From: Straminergon stramineum
Lineage: Eukaryota > Streptophyta > Bryopsida > Hypnales > Calliergonaceae
Assembly (NCBI GenBank): GCA_963920665.1
Contig: OY987263.1
Coordinates: forward strand, 20,261,430-20,325,429
Reading direction: 5' to 3'
Length of the DNA stretch: 64,000 nucleotides
The notes below the pieces were generated by a model. That model did no database searches and was not told the origin of the DNA. It saw only the letters and a program-made list of their open reading frames with translations. Made by a program: the position numbers and the translations under genes. Shown in pieces: positions 47,540 through 59,212 of the stretch. Within the stretch, counting starts at the first letter, position 1; each line of letters opens with the position of its first letter.

Positions 47540-47965
47540 TTTTTGGCAAAGTATACATAACATTGTATTACCAGGAAATAATACTCCCCATTTTGCGAAG
47601 GTGATTTTATTTTAAGTGATATATCAAAGGACCTTATAAGTTAATTCAAGGATTGGGGTTGGATGAAGAGCCATATCCAACAATTTTGTTCATTGTAAAG
47701 ATCTCTGCTTTTGAAGAACACAAAAAGGCATAACATTGTATAACCAATAGCAATGGTCCTCCACAAAGGTATTATGATTCCCTAGATGCTTTGGAGAGAC
47801 TTCCAGTTTAATTCAAGGATTGGGGTTGGTTGAGGAGCCCTACAAGACAATTTTGTTCATTGTAGAAGTCCCCTTCTCAAGGATGGAAAAAGGCCCCCTA
47901 CATCATTGGTAAACGATATCATGGGACCATAACATTGTTAACCAAGATGGGGGGGGGGGGGGGGG
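47540..47965 (+). repeat. Imperfect tandem repeat ending in a 17-G tract
   Basis: Two long units share TTAATTCAAGGATTGGGG, then GAGCC and CAATTTTGTTCATTGTA (near 47641 and 47812). CATAACATTGT recurs near 47559, 47730 and 47929. The last unit runs into an uninterrupted run of 17 G at 47949-47965, a likely length-variable and sequencing-error-prone site. Confidence 0.65.
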
Positions 47966-48410
47966 ATCCCTTTTGCTTCTATAGAAAGCATGATCCCCTT
48001 AGCTTTGAAGGTTCTTGAAATGGGTTGAAAAAGTGTCTAAAGTTTCCAAACCCGTCTCCAACACTAACATGCAACAAACTAACACTTATGCCAAGGCATT
48101 GACCTCCTTGTCATTATAACTTAATTTCCTCCAAGGTATTTGGGCAGAATTATACCTCCACCTAGGGGGGGGAAAGAAAACTCTATTGGTAAGCAATACT
48201 ATGAGTCTATGACCCTTGCCTCATTGGTAAACAATGTTATGTACCTTGGTGAAAGGTCTCATTCTTTCATGGTTCTTACCTCAGATCCGGTATTCTGTAT
48301 TCAACTTTTCCAAATTTATCATCATTTTATATTTCCATGATAAACAGTCAGAATTTCCTCATTTTCCGTTCCCCGGGGAACATAAGTCAAGTAATTTGGA
48401 GCTGGGTCTA

Positions 48411-48870
48411 AGGTAAAACAACCCATTACGGAACTTTTGCCCATGACGGAACTCTATGAATGAGCCCATTACAGTTTTCTTTTAATTTTTGAGATTTGGG
48501 CCACATTCAATGTCTTAGCTAACTGGAATGGAATAATTAGTGATTGCAATAGGAACTTTCAGTTTTTTAGTATTAGTTCATTGCAGGAAGTGCCTTTTTC
48601 AGATCTTCTGTGTTAGAAAATATTGTGACTGTAATAGGTAAGTAAGATGAGTGTCATGGATCAGTTTTTGTTGGTTTTGGGATAGTCTACAGGCTGTGAT
48701 GGGCTGAACACTTAAAAAATTCATAACAAATTCACACTTTGTCAAAAAAATACAATTTCAAATGCTCTCGCCATTTCTGTCACTTGACTTTCTCTGGAAA
48801 AAACTGTTAAAATTTCAGAAATGACAAGAGGGCAAACCCCCCATTTGGTCCGTAATGGGCTGTTTTACCT
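48411..48870. mobile_element. MITE-like element with AGGTAAAACA inverted termini
   Basis: Left end AGGTAAAACAACCCATTACG and right end CGTAATGGGCTGTTTTACCT are inverted repeats with one mismatch over 22 bp. Both are bordered by TA, fitting a Tc1/mariner-type TA duplication. The 460-bp body has a diverged copy at 23930-24345 and an end fragment at 17324. No coding capacity is seen. Confidence 0.7.
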
Positions 48871-49224
48871 TACATTCTACAAGCCAGAATGTTGTGAAAC
48901 CCATTCAGTCACTCCAACGATGCAGACCGAAGATCTGCGAATCAAATGAATGCTCCGTGACAGACTGACAGGACGAGGCAAGTGGGCAAACTAAAGTTTC
49001 TTTTCCACGTCAACTAATGATTGTGTTTTGAGGTGCGGCCCATAACTCAGTTAACTTACCAAACGCCTTCCTTACTGTAGCACCTGATCATGGCGTGCAT
49101 GTTCGAGTCTGTGAGTCTGTGGCCCCCATGAACCCATGCCAAGCCCATTTTTTAAAAACAGTTTCACAAATTTTTAAAATTTTCAGTTTCCTGAAACAGT
49201 GAGGCCGCAGGAGTGTCTGTCTGT

Positions 49225-49310
49225 CTGTGTCGCTAGCGGTCGAGCCACTCTGATGTTTCATTAATAGCGGAGTAGCTTATTAGCTTGAGATCCCGGGTAT
49301 GCAACTTTCA
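49225..49310 (+). repeat. Possible tRNA-derived (SINE-like) sequence
   Basis: TAGCGGTCGAGCCAC followed about 55 bp later by TTGAGATCCCGGGTATGC has the spacing and look of degraded polymerase III box A and box B. A related GGTTCGAGATGCC and ACCCCGG occurs inverted near 49800. No tRNA can be folded with confidence. Confidence 0.3.
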
Positions 49311-49579
49311 TATTATATGGCCCTGATTATAATCATTTATAATGCATTTTAATCCAATATTAAGGGATGTTATTTGTTTTAATGTAGAATAATCTTGTAG
49401 CCTTTTTAACAAGGAATCCAAAAATGTACTTATGTACATGAAACAAATATTTTTGAAGAGAATAATAGCATTAAAAACCTAATTATATGAGTTATTTTAA
49501 TACATGTATCATAGGCCAAGTTAAGCAACTTTTGGGGCCTTCTAATAAAAATTTAATTTTAAGTAGACCCAACTTCTTT

Positions 49580-49806
49580 GTATATATTTTTAGAAACTAT
49601 GCATAGGTGTTTCAATTCTTCATATATATTGTGAGTTTTTTTCTAAAATGTATGCAATTCAACATTTTCTACATTTAATTTAATTTTAATTTGGTCTTCA
49701 CCTAGCTTTTTGGTCTTTTTAATTTGATATAATTTTAACAAAAGCCGTCCTCTAAGCTATTTTAATGCCGATGACCCCTGTATATAATACAAGAGTTGCG
49801 TACCCC
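49580..49806. repeat. Dispersed repeat, inverted relative to 26150-26440
   Basis: Reverse complement of the 26150-26440 repeat, best at TATATAATACAAGAGTTG and the CCTCTAAGCTATTTTAAT block. Confidence 0.55.
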
Positions 49807-49963
49807 GGTTCGAGATGCCTCCACCACTGCTGACTGAATGTTCTAATAAGCACTCTAATATTAACACAGTGGTAGGCACACATTTTAAACTAACTTAGAT
49901 TGGTCTAAATTTGGCCCAATTTGAGACCAGTTTCATGCAGAGTCAGCCGTCAGAAGGCTCCCA

Positions 49964-50269
49964 TCACTCGGCTTGCCAATGCACGATGTGCAGACTGATT
50001 GTATAATAAGAACTTAAATGTATTCGGCGACTGTAACGGAGAGATTCCATCGGGAGAACTTCAATCTGCGGAATGTCGGAGCGAAGTTGCACGATAGTTA
50101 CCGACGCCTTGACTGGAGAATCATTCTCACTGAATTCGGCGGCTTGGTACAGTAGTAAGTTAGGAGGAGGGGTGTCAGCAAAGGGAAACTGACTGACAGT
50201 CGGAGGTACGTGACAACATCGAAAATTGTCTGAAAAAGACTGAGGAGGAGCGTGGTTGCTACGGAGCAT
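49964..50269 (-). CDS. Unidentified 101-codon ORF in a GC-balanced island
   Basis: ATG at 50269 to TGA at 49964. The predicted protein starts MLRSNHAPPQSFSDN, then is rich in Pro (ADTPPPNLLLYQAAEF) followed by a hydrophilic, plausible globular stretch (SVTIVQLRSDIPQIEVLPM). Composition differs clearly from the AT-rich flanks, and the amino-acid mix looks coding. I do not recognise the family. It could be a first exon (with a donor before the last 20 codons), a gene relic, or a small gene. No neighbouring exons were identified. Confidence 0.35.
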   Translation of the reverse strand: MLRSNHAPPQSFSDNFRCCHVPPTVSQFPFADTPPPNLLLYQAAEFSENDSPVKASVTIVQLRSDIPQIEVLPMESLRYSRRIHLSSYYTISLHIVHWQAE

Positions 50270-50281
50270 TATTCAACTGAA

Positions 50282-50905
50282 AAAGGTTTTGAAATAAGTG
50301 CATCTTGGTGGTAGTCAGAAGGAGATTGGTTTGGGGTTTTGGGTTAAACCGGCATGGCTCCTATGAACCGCATTCTCTCTTACTTCAGTCTGTAGAAGTT
50401 AGGGCCTCCTTACATGTATCGGTCATCTGGGAAACTTCACAGGGAGTGTTATAGGTGAAAATAGCAATTGCACTTTCATGTGGACCTGGTGGGCAGGAAG
50501 GGATGCATTAAGAAATCCACACTTATTGGATTCCCTCAAGGTTGTCCAGTTTCCACCAATGAGGTTGTCAACCAATATCAGTTAAACTTCTACTCCTTTC
50601 CCACTTGCCCACCCTCGCAAGACAATCGGTTGAGCTTGTTTTGTCCTATTGCTTGGATTGCCTAGTGGAAAGCTACCCATTGGGTTTGCATGTAAGGGCA
50701 CATTAATTAGAAAATCACTTGCCAAAAGTTATAGGCATTTGGTCTAACAATTAATGAGGTTTTCTATTTCGATAGTTTTTACCAACCTAAGTGGAATATG
50801 ACCTCTAGTCACATTTCGACTTTTCAAGGTTGACACAACTGCACAAGTTGGGTTGGTATATTGTTTTATAAAAACATTGTCACTTTTCAAAGGGAAAAAA
50901 AACAT
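50282..50905 (+). repeat. Dispersed repeat R1, copy 2 (empty for element f)
   Basis: Same order of blocks as 46150-46660, with about 190 bp of extra sequence around 50400-50690. It carries a single TTAA at 50751-50754 where copy 1 contains element f. No TG...CA ends, primer-binding site or polyprotein ORF lies between the two copies, so they are not treated as LTRs. Confidence 0.7.
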
Positions 50906-51215
50906 TAGATGGGATTTAGTTGCCTTGGAGGGCCATTTGAGGCCAGTTCCGAGGCTGAGAACCAATTGGGGCTGGCCAGAATTTAAAATTTTAAAAATCA
51001 AATTTAAAATTTTAAAAAATATTTAAAAATCAAATAAAAAAATAAAAATTATTATTATTATTTTCAAAAAAAATATTTCATTTATTATTATTATCTGACG
51101 TGGCCGTTGCTTGACCATGTTAGTGAGCTATTGTGGCCGAGTTCCCATAGTTCGAGAACTTGTGGGAACTTGCGGTCTTCCACAAGAGCTCATACTCTTC
51201 TAATGAGGGATTGAT
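50906..51215 (+). repeat. Uninterrupted copy of the older repeat split by the CACTA element
   Basis: Contains in order CTGGCCAGAATT, an AT run, TATCTGACGTGGC, TGAGCTATTGTGG, AGTTCCCATAG, TGCGGTCTTCCA and CTTCTAATG. The position equivalent to the CACTA insertion reads continuously with a single TTG, making it a natural empty-site reference. Another related copy lies at 61190-61460. Confidence 0.7.
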
Positions 51216-54200
51216 TTCTAGACTCTTTTTTTATAATGCATTTTGGGGAGACTATAGGAATCAACTACAAATTTTCACAATGATGAAAATTGATGTACCC
51301 AAAATCAACCCTATGCTCTAATTTATGGATAAATGTTGTGCATTTTAGACAAGAATTTGTAGGGGGGTTGGTTAGGGAAATAGGTCATAATTAGGTGCAA
51401 TTGCCTTGGAAGTATGTGTGCCTAAATTCACTCTCAAGATTGCCACTTAGATTACTCTTAGAGAAGATTGTAACATGCCGACAAAGCTAGTGAAGGTTGA
51501 AGATGTTTAGGGTTTAGGGACCTTGAAGTCACAAGGGAGTTAGAAGAGTTTACCATCACAATAATGAAATGAAGTGTACTACTTAGGTAGGTAGGAAACT
51601 AGTAATGCTCTAATGGTTTATTAACATGGTAAACCTTGTTTTTATTTCTTCCATGGTAAATTATTTTTAACCCCATTATGAGCAAGGAGAAAATAAGAGA
51701 TGATGGAGTAGAATTGCCTTGGCTTAACATGATTTCAAGTGTGCATTTTTTAGACATGGATTCTTGCCAAAAATGAGACACTCAACCATCAAACCATGCA
51801 TCTACTTGATATTCAAATTTATCGATATTCCATTGGTATACCACATGCCCAATTATTTTGGAACATTTGATATGATTTTCAATATAGAATTCAATGTAAA
51901 ATAATGGTGACTTCCTATCTCATGTCAAAGTCAACCTGCCCAATTCTTACTTTGCAAGTTTTCACTCCAGAAAACTCCTTGAATCATGCTAACAAATTCT
52001 ACTACCGATTAAGTAAAAATATCTAATTGTGTCACAATTAATGCATACCCTTCTTCAAAGTGATAGGCAAATTCTCGTAGTGGCTGTATTTTCATTCTTA
52101 ATTTTTCCATAAAGTAATGCAAAATAAAAAAAGTCATAGGATGAGGTCAAAATATTTTGTACAAAATTTTGCAAATGAAATATCCATATTTCTTTGAAAC
52201 CAAAATGAAATAAAATAATGGATGTATTTGCCTAATCTCAATTATCAAAGTAAGTACTATAATCCAAAATGGATGAATATAGTTATAAACATTATAAATA
52301 GGAGTCTCATGTTGTACTTGATTTCCGTATAGATAATATAGAGCAACCCTGAAAGGAGAATTGTGGAATGCATTCCTTCATTGGTGGAGGGTAAAGTATA
52401 TCCCTTAGAGCATCTCCAATGTTTCTCTGTAAACAAGCTTGACTCGGGAAAAGGCATGCCTGATCTTTATTTTGTTCCCCACCACAAACTTGCCATTGCC
52501 CAATTCTACAACAAGTTCCTCAAATGTCATGTTACACATGGAATTGTGATGCATTTCTGCATTCTTTTTTGCATTGGCATGAATTTACCCCTCATTGCCG
52601 GAGGGGATGAAAAGTGTCCTCACATTGTCTGGCAGTCAAATTCAAAGTGCTGTTACTTTTGCATCTGATGTCCGAATTCAATAAAACTTGTTGGAAAAGT
52701 TTTAAATATTAGTCTAGTTTCACTGGTAAAATTTTCAAATCAATCCAAGATGTACTGAATTTTTGAGAGCCCTTCGAAGTTCACTGGTTCAATTTGAGTT
52801 TACCACGTTGCATTATGATGGTTGCAACTTCGGGGGCTTATAACTTTTCATAAAATGTTTTTTTTTCAATAAAATTTGTTGGGTTTTATTCCTCTTATAA
52901 TAAATTCTAGTTATTGTGGTAAAAATTTTCATGTCAATCCAAGTTTTTTTGAATGTTTGGGAGCAATTTGAAGTTCAAAATCTAGACATTTTTGCATTAC
53001 AATGAACTTCCATGGCTGATAACTTCTTCATACGTGGTCCATTTTCAATCATTTTTGTTGGAAAAGTTTTACATACTAGTCTATTTAGTGTGGTTAAAAT
53101 TCCATATAAATCCAAGATGTATTGAGTGACTGAGAAGCATTTTTGTAGAGGGAGGTTCAACCATAGATGTGATATTTTGCTACTTTTTTCACTATTTTTT
53201 GACATTTCAAAACAATTTTGCAGACACAATGAATCAATTGAATGATATTTTTTTTCACAAAAGTGTTTGTCTTTTGGTTTTGAATCACTTTGTAGTTAAA
53301 AGTTTTTTCATTTAAGTAGGTTTAGAAATCGAATTTTGCCTCCAAATGTGTTTTTAAGAAAATTTCAGCATCTTTTTTTCAAGACTAAAACATTATAATC
53401 ATTCAATCTATATGGTCAAATGACCCCAAATTTGTTTCACACCATCTACAACATGCACACTACAAGATTGTATGGTTGAGATTTTCATACATTGTTTGGA
53501 GTTTGGACTTTAGGCGACAAGGGGTTAAAGGCAAACCATGTTCTTGTGATCCTATTTTAGTGGTGTATTGTAAATCCATTAAGAAGCCTACAACTCCTAG
53601 CCATAGATGAAGATATCTCTAAGAATAGTTGTAAAGAGGTGCTTTGAATATTTGGATGAACACTGATGACAATCTAAAATACTTCTTCATACCTTAATGT
53701 GATAATATACTAATATATGCTAATGTTTTATTGCATATTAACAACAAATATAAATACAATTTGCATGTTTTGTTTTTTGAAGATTATAAAGACATAAAGT
53801 TGGTGTACAAATATTAGAATTGACCTCTCCATCTTGTAGTAGATACATGAGATAGTACTACAGGCATGTGTAGTACTCAACATGCTAAACCATATATGAA
53901 TTGTGTTTTCTATATTTAAAATTTAACAAAAATTCAAGAAAAAATTTGCAATGTAGCTTGCAATGTGTTGTTGTAACTTAGGTTAGAATGTCTATTTTCA
54001 TGTCCTAGTTTCATTGACTAGATTTTTTTGTTGTGACCTCTATATAGCTATGAACATGGTGAGGTCATAGGGGAATGCACAAACTATCCAATTATATGCC
54101 TTGCAATATACTAATTTTATTGCAAAATGCAATGTTGGATTTGTGCCAAATTTAACATATCATGACATGTACATGTGCAATTTTGATTTCTATAGTTGAA

Positions 54201-54246
54201 ATCTGTATATACACTTCTATGTTGCCATAAAGAATAATGTTCTGTA
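51216..54246. other. AT-rich intergenic stretch, possible decayed TTAA element
   Basis: No gene recognised; ORFs reach 101 codons without motif. A CCCCTCATTGCCGG (52587) preceded by TTTA and a GGCGACAAGGGG followed by TTAA (53525-53528) could be the ends of a 0.94-kb TTAA-family member. Their inverted match is only about 8 of 12 positions, so this is tentative. Confidence 0.3.
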
Positions 54247-54467
54247 AATAGGTTTAAAAACCATGTTTATTGTATGATGGATGACAAAGAATCTCTCCAT
54301 GTAGGACAAAACTATGACTACTCATCCTTGAAATTTTGTGAGAAAATGGTAGGTCTTCTACAATAGTATGACTTCCAATGAATATTTTTGATTGTTTTAA
54401 AGTAATGATATCACACGGTTCCAAAAGAAAGAATTTCCACGGTCACCAATCCGTTCTTTTAAGGGTT
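54247..54467 (+). repeat. Copy of the GACAAAGAATCTCTC repeat family
   Basis: Shares GATGACAAAGAATCTCTC, GGTTCCAAAAG and TTTCCACGGTCACCAATCCG with element f (46336-46508). It ends in TTTTAAGGG followed by TTAC; the left end is decayed. Confidence 0.6.
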
Positions 54468-56008
54468 ACAGGTCAAAGTCACATTCATAGCTTCTTGGTC
54501 ACTTCAAGAGACCCTTGCAATTGGGAGCAAAATCAGCAAATGAAACCTCAAATTTCTAATATAACCGAAGCCCTTTCTCCTTCTAGACGTTTCAGGAATC
54601 ATTTGGCTCCTAGTATTCATGAGGAGACGAATGATTCGTGAAAGGTCTAGAAGGACTAGCCGGTAAGTAGAACCGGCGCAATAGTATAATTTCACCCAGT
54701 GACCTCTCGTACCAACCAACCGCCATTCATCTAAATTTACTAATTCCTGCCACTTTATTTTTTTCTCTCCCGAGATTTCGGTGCACGTCACAAGAATGGA
54801 CTCACAGTGTGCTCACAGATGTGTTCATTAAATCGGCATGTTTCCCAGCGCCGGGATTGTGACGTTACGTGTCCAGAGCTTTGAAAACGAAGACTTTCAA
54901 CTGTAATAAACTTCAAAAATCAGGAATACTGGACTACTGGAAACATGGTCAGCGTAAATCTGGAAAATGATCCACAAGAAGACCCAAGTGACCAATTATT
55001 GAAATTGTGCATCTTCTCGTAGTGATTTTGGTGGTCTTCGCAGAATTTGTTTCCAATTGAGCTGCTGCTCATACATTCAAACCTCACTGCGTCAAGCAAA
55101 TGACCTTCTAAATGCACCCTCGCATTTGTTCAAAAATTTGCATAGGGTCTGAGAATATAATACCGTAGTACAGGGAATGTGCAGTTGCAGGGTGGCGTGA
55201 GAGAACGTTGAGTTTAGATCTGAGGTACGGTCTCGATTTCAGCGGCTGAAACTCCGCCAAGGTCACTGAAACCGACTATTTTAATGAATACGAGGTTAGG
55301 ATACCAATACAGGTCGCTGATTTATGGAGATTGTTCTGATCCCAAGTTGTTGAAGGGACCTGAAGCACCTCTCACTGACTGCTATCATGGTCAGATTCAT
55401 AGTAGCAGTCTCAAGAGAAAATAATCTATATCGACGGAGTCTAATCCATACCAGCCAAAGTCTAGACTCCCACCTCGAGTACCGCTGACCTTAACATGGG
55501 TATGCATAATCACAATAATTCTTTGAAAACAACTGAAAATATAGCATGACTGCTTACATGAAGCTAGGTATGTTCGTACTTGGTGTTCCAGGTGGTATTC
55601 ACACAACTGATGAATTCAGTCCTGAAGTCCAAAGGTTTACTTAAATTCATTCTATAGAAGGGCTGTTCACACTTGATAATCAGAGTGGTGTTAGCAACGT
55701 GCATCCAGCCCAAACATACACCTTAAAGAGACATGGGAGCAACCAAAGTTTATATATACCAATGCTACGGTGGGAACGGTTGCAACTTACAACACATTTC
55801 CACTGACAGGACCAGGACCTCCCTAATCTGCCTCCCGTGCAAAAGTATGTAGATCCTCAAGCTAGCAATCAGCTTCGCTACCATGATAGCCAACAAGTCC
55901 TCCAGTCCCGCAATTCGTAGAACTGGCGTAACCAGATCGACGTGTGCGTAATTAAAGACCTTCAGTTTAAATTCATGGATCCCATGTACATGTGCAGCTC
56001 TAATTTAA
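54468..56008. other. GC-balanced flank downstream of the TAR gene
   Basis: Presumed to include the 3' UTR of the minus-strand TAR gene. Reading the minus strand just past its stop, a frame of about 77 codons without ATG is open (roughly 56000-55770, containing VLRIAGLEDLLAIMVAKL). It has no recognised family and may be chance. At 54860-54874 a TGACGTTACGTGTCC joins a TGACG bZIP half-site and an ABRE-like ACGTGTC, possibly regulatory. Confidence 0.35.
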
Positions 56009-59000
56009 TTAGCCCGGAGTTCTCGACGAGTCGATTTTGGCCAACCGATCCACCAACATCTCAAACTTGCGACTCCGATCCAGCATGCTCAACCTCACAA
56101 ACTCCCCGCCCACTCCGAAATGTCTGCCACTGCGTGTAATGATCTGCCTAGCCTTCAGCATCTCCTCACAATCTTTAGCTTTGAGGCACCGCAACCAGGC
56201 GAAGGCAGGAGTGGGGACCATTTTCTGGTGGAAGAAAGTGCATTCAGAAGGCACAAACTCTGGGATGGCAAACTCCGTGGAGGCGTTCAGGGCGGATCGC
56301 AGGCGTGACCAACGGTACTGCATCCCTACTGCGCCGAAGTGGAACAGTTTGGTGGTGGTGGTGGAGAAAGCGTCGGATGGGGCATATCCTTCCACCACGG
56401 CTTTCAATATTTGCGTGGCGCGTACTTGCGAATCATGCGAAACACCGATCGTGTTCAGCTCCATGAATTTCGTCATCCGCTTGGCCACGGCCTCGTCCTT
56501 CAGAATCGCCCACCTGGTCAAGGGATCCAAGAACGTAACGCCGAAAAGGACATTAGTATTGCCCTGTGTTGCAGATCTCATGGAGAATTTTGGTTTCGCA
56601 TGATGACAGAACTGATGTCATATGTAGGAGAAATCCAAAATGTCCATCTATGGAATTTTAGAAGAAAACCATAGTCAATTGATGTCCAGTTAAGATAGAC
56701 AGTGCCACTAATACATTAGAGACTCCATTTACCATAGATGTGAGCTTTAATGTGGGATAAGTGTGTAAATACTGACATTTAACTTTTGGCAATTGATTTT
56801 TAGCTTGACACAAAGTAAAATAATGTACAAAATCGTTCAAATTTCGAGATTGCTGTACCCAGAAAAGGTTCAAAGTTCACATGTATGGTAAATGGAACCT
56901 CTCCCTTACTGTATGGGTAATGGAGACTTTACAATAGAGGAATGGTCCTTCGCAATACTATTTGCAATGGTTTTACCTGTCATTACTTTTGACAGTAAAA
57001 TGCAATTGTTTTGCTCACAGTTTTGTAAAGCTCTCAATTCATATGCTAGCTTGTTCTTTGCTTTTGCAATGGTTGACTCACAGTGATTTGCAATTTTGAT
57101 GGTTGAGTAGGATACACTAGGATGCACTAGAAATGGAATTTGGACACGAAAGGACATGATTTGTCCAATTACCATCTTGGATTTCTCCTGTGTATGTGAC
57201 AAAGATTGGTGAGTGTATACATGACGAAAAGCGACGGAGTTTTGGAGTGATTGATCACCAACTGAGGTGGATGAGGAGAAGAGGACGAAGAGTTCCGTAC
57301 CCAATGCGAGTGCCGGCATGACCAGTGCTCTTGGAGAGAGTGAAGAGCATGATGTCGTGGTCGGCGGCTGCAGTGATCGGCGTGTAATGAGGCCAGAAGT
57401 ATGCCAGGTCGTGCACCACATGCGCCAGCTGCTGCGGCGTGCCCTTCTTCACGATGGCGTGCTGAATCTTCCCGTCGGGGTTGTTGGGAGACGTGACGAG
57501 CTCGATGAAGGGCTGCCCATCCGTGGTGTCGAAGGTGGCGGCGTCGCCGGCCCACTTGAACAGCGCGGAACGCAAATAGTCCGTCACTGCTGGATACGAC
57601 TGACAAAACCAACACAATCAATCGGGAGGAGAGTCATAGTCGGTTTCATGATTTTCGGTACTCTAATATGTAAACTTCTTGTTTTTTTCCATTATGAGAG
57701 ACCTTCACAAGAATTTTTTTCAGTAAGTGAACTTGCTCAATTCTCATCTTCAATTCATCCCAGTTCTCTTGCACTTCAGTCCAATTCCTTTCCACTTCGA
57801 TCATCCTATCCACTTCATCGAGCTATTATCTTCGCACAGAAAAATTAGACAAAAAAAAGTGTCTGTAGCCTCCAGTGCATTCTTTATGTAAACTTCTTTG
57901 TCTCCCCGTTATACATCTCCAACATTCATTGCCAATGAATTCAGTTTCAACCCCATTGCTGAAAGCGCTATTTGGAGGAAATTGAGGAAGCCATGCCCTA
58001 TTCATACCTCCCCATAATTGAAGTTTAGCCAAATGAATTCATTAAAAGCACGAATAGGAGCGCTGTGAGGAGGCCACGGAAGCCCCCATTCATTGAGATG
58101 GGGAATGAAACAAGGGAAGCACACTACTATGACTCCACTATTGTTGAATGAATTGCGTTTCAGTCAGTTCATTGAAAGCCAGGGGAGGTCCCATTGAGAA
58201 GCGAGCGGCACATGTAACCAATTCACCATGTAATAAAATCAGTCCAATCAGGATGGTTCAAACCAGTCTAAGCACACATCAAGGAGACAAGAAACGTATG
58301 AGGGCGAGGCGCAAACCGAATAGAAGGGCGCGGCGGACACAATCCTCGTTGGCGCGGGCTGGTCCTGCGCCGTCAACGCATACAACGCGGCTTGAAACAG
58401 CTGCGTGGATCCCGTGCCCACCACAATGTGCCTCCCGTCCGTGACGGCGTTCCCCACCACTCGATGCAATGCCCGAATCTGCTCCTCCACCTGAAACGTC
58501 AATTTCGTTAAATTGGCGATATTTCAACACTTGGGCACCTTTCCGAACGCGCGTTCTAAAACATAAATCCGTACCGCTCCTAGATTTGAGGCCTCCATGC
58601 ACACATATATGTCACAATTTTCGACGCTGAAATCGTGCCAATTTAACGGAATGGACCATGTACCTCCTTCTCCATGAACCACACGTGCTTGCTCTGCGCG
58701 AAGTAGCTCATGCGCTGGTAGCCCAGAATCACCGTGATGCTCCTCTCCCCGTTCTGGAACCAAAACTCCTCGAACATGGTGGGATCGCCGTGGTCAAGGT
58801 CGATCACGCAGCTGGGCACCACTTCCGCACAATCCCGACCTCCGAAGCACTCGTGGCACTTACAAATCGGATCTTGAGTCCCTGTGTCGCCGTTTTCCAA
58901 GTAGCCCTGACCGGAGCAGGGAAGAGTAGGAGTCTCAGCAATTCGCGCCGTGAATCGGTGCATGATTAGCGACGGAGTGTTTCCCACATTCTCCTGGTGG

Positions 59001-59212
59001 AGAATCCATGTGGAGAGGAAAAATATGACCACAAAACTGGAGATTAGCGCTGGCGTTGGACAGGGGGTGCTGGAGTGGACATGGTGGTGGGCAGTCTTGC
59101 AATGCGTGGAGAATGGGGAGCTCGGCAACTTCGCCGCCACCAGATGCTTCCGCTTCCTGGTGTCACGCCCGACGTTGCTGTATTTGAATATCCGCTCCGC
59201 TTCCATGGTCAT
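56009..59212 (-). CDS. Tryptophan aminotransferase-related / alliinase-like PLP enzyme with EGF-like domain
   Basis: Four exons on the minus strand, 59212-58664, 58490-58317, 57599-57301 and 56513-56009, all with GT-AG introns, encode 508 residues. An N-terminal membrane anchor (~55-72) precedes an EGF-alliinase domain with six Cys (99, 117, 119, 122, 128, 135). The alliinase C-terminal aminotransferase fold follows: DHGDPT (~140-145), GTGSTQ (208-213), NNPDG (280-284) and SKSTGHAG with the expected PLP-binding Lys331, then RIGWAILKD across the last splice and SMLDR near the end. Family knowledge: TAA1/TAR enzymes convert tryptophan to indole-3-pyruvate in auxin synthesis, while EGF-bearing relatives include alliinase C-S lyases and the TAR3/TAR4 class. 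Substrate therefore cannot be assigned. The anchor suggests an ER or secretory location. The frame is intact and all catalytic motifs are present. The ATG at 59206 is an alternative start. Confidence 0.92.

Noticed and set aside
46150..50905. LTR retrotransposon with R1 copies as LTRs
   Set aside because: No TG...CA ends, primer-binding site, polypurine tract or gag-pol ORF. The interior is a mosaic of unrelated MITEs.
56037..56603. 188-codon plus-strand ORF
   Set aside because: It lies antisense to the last TAR exon and has no independent support. The 57267-57848 and 58950-59303 ORFs are the same kind of shadow.
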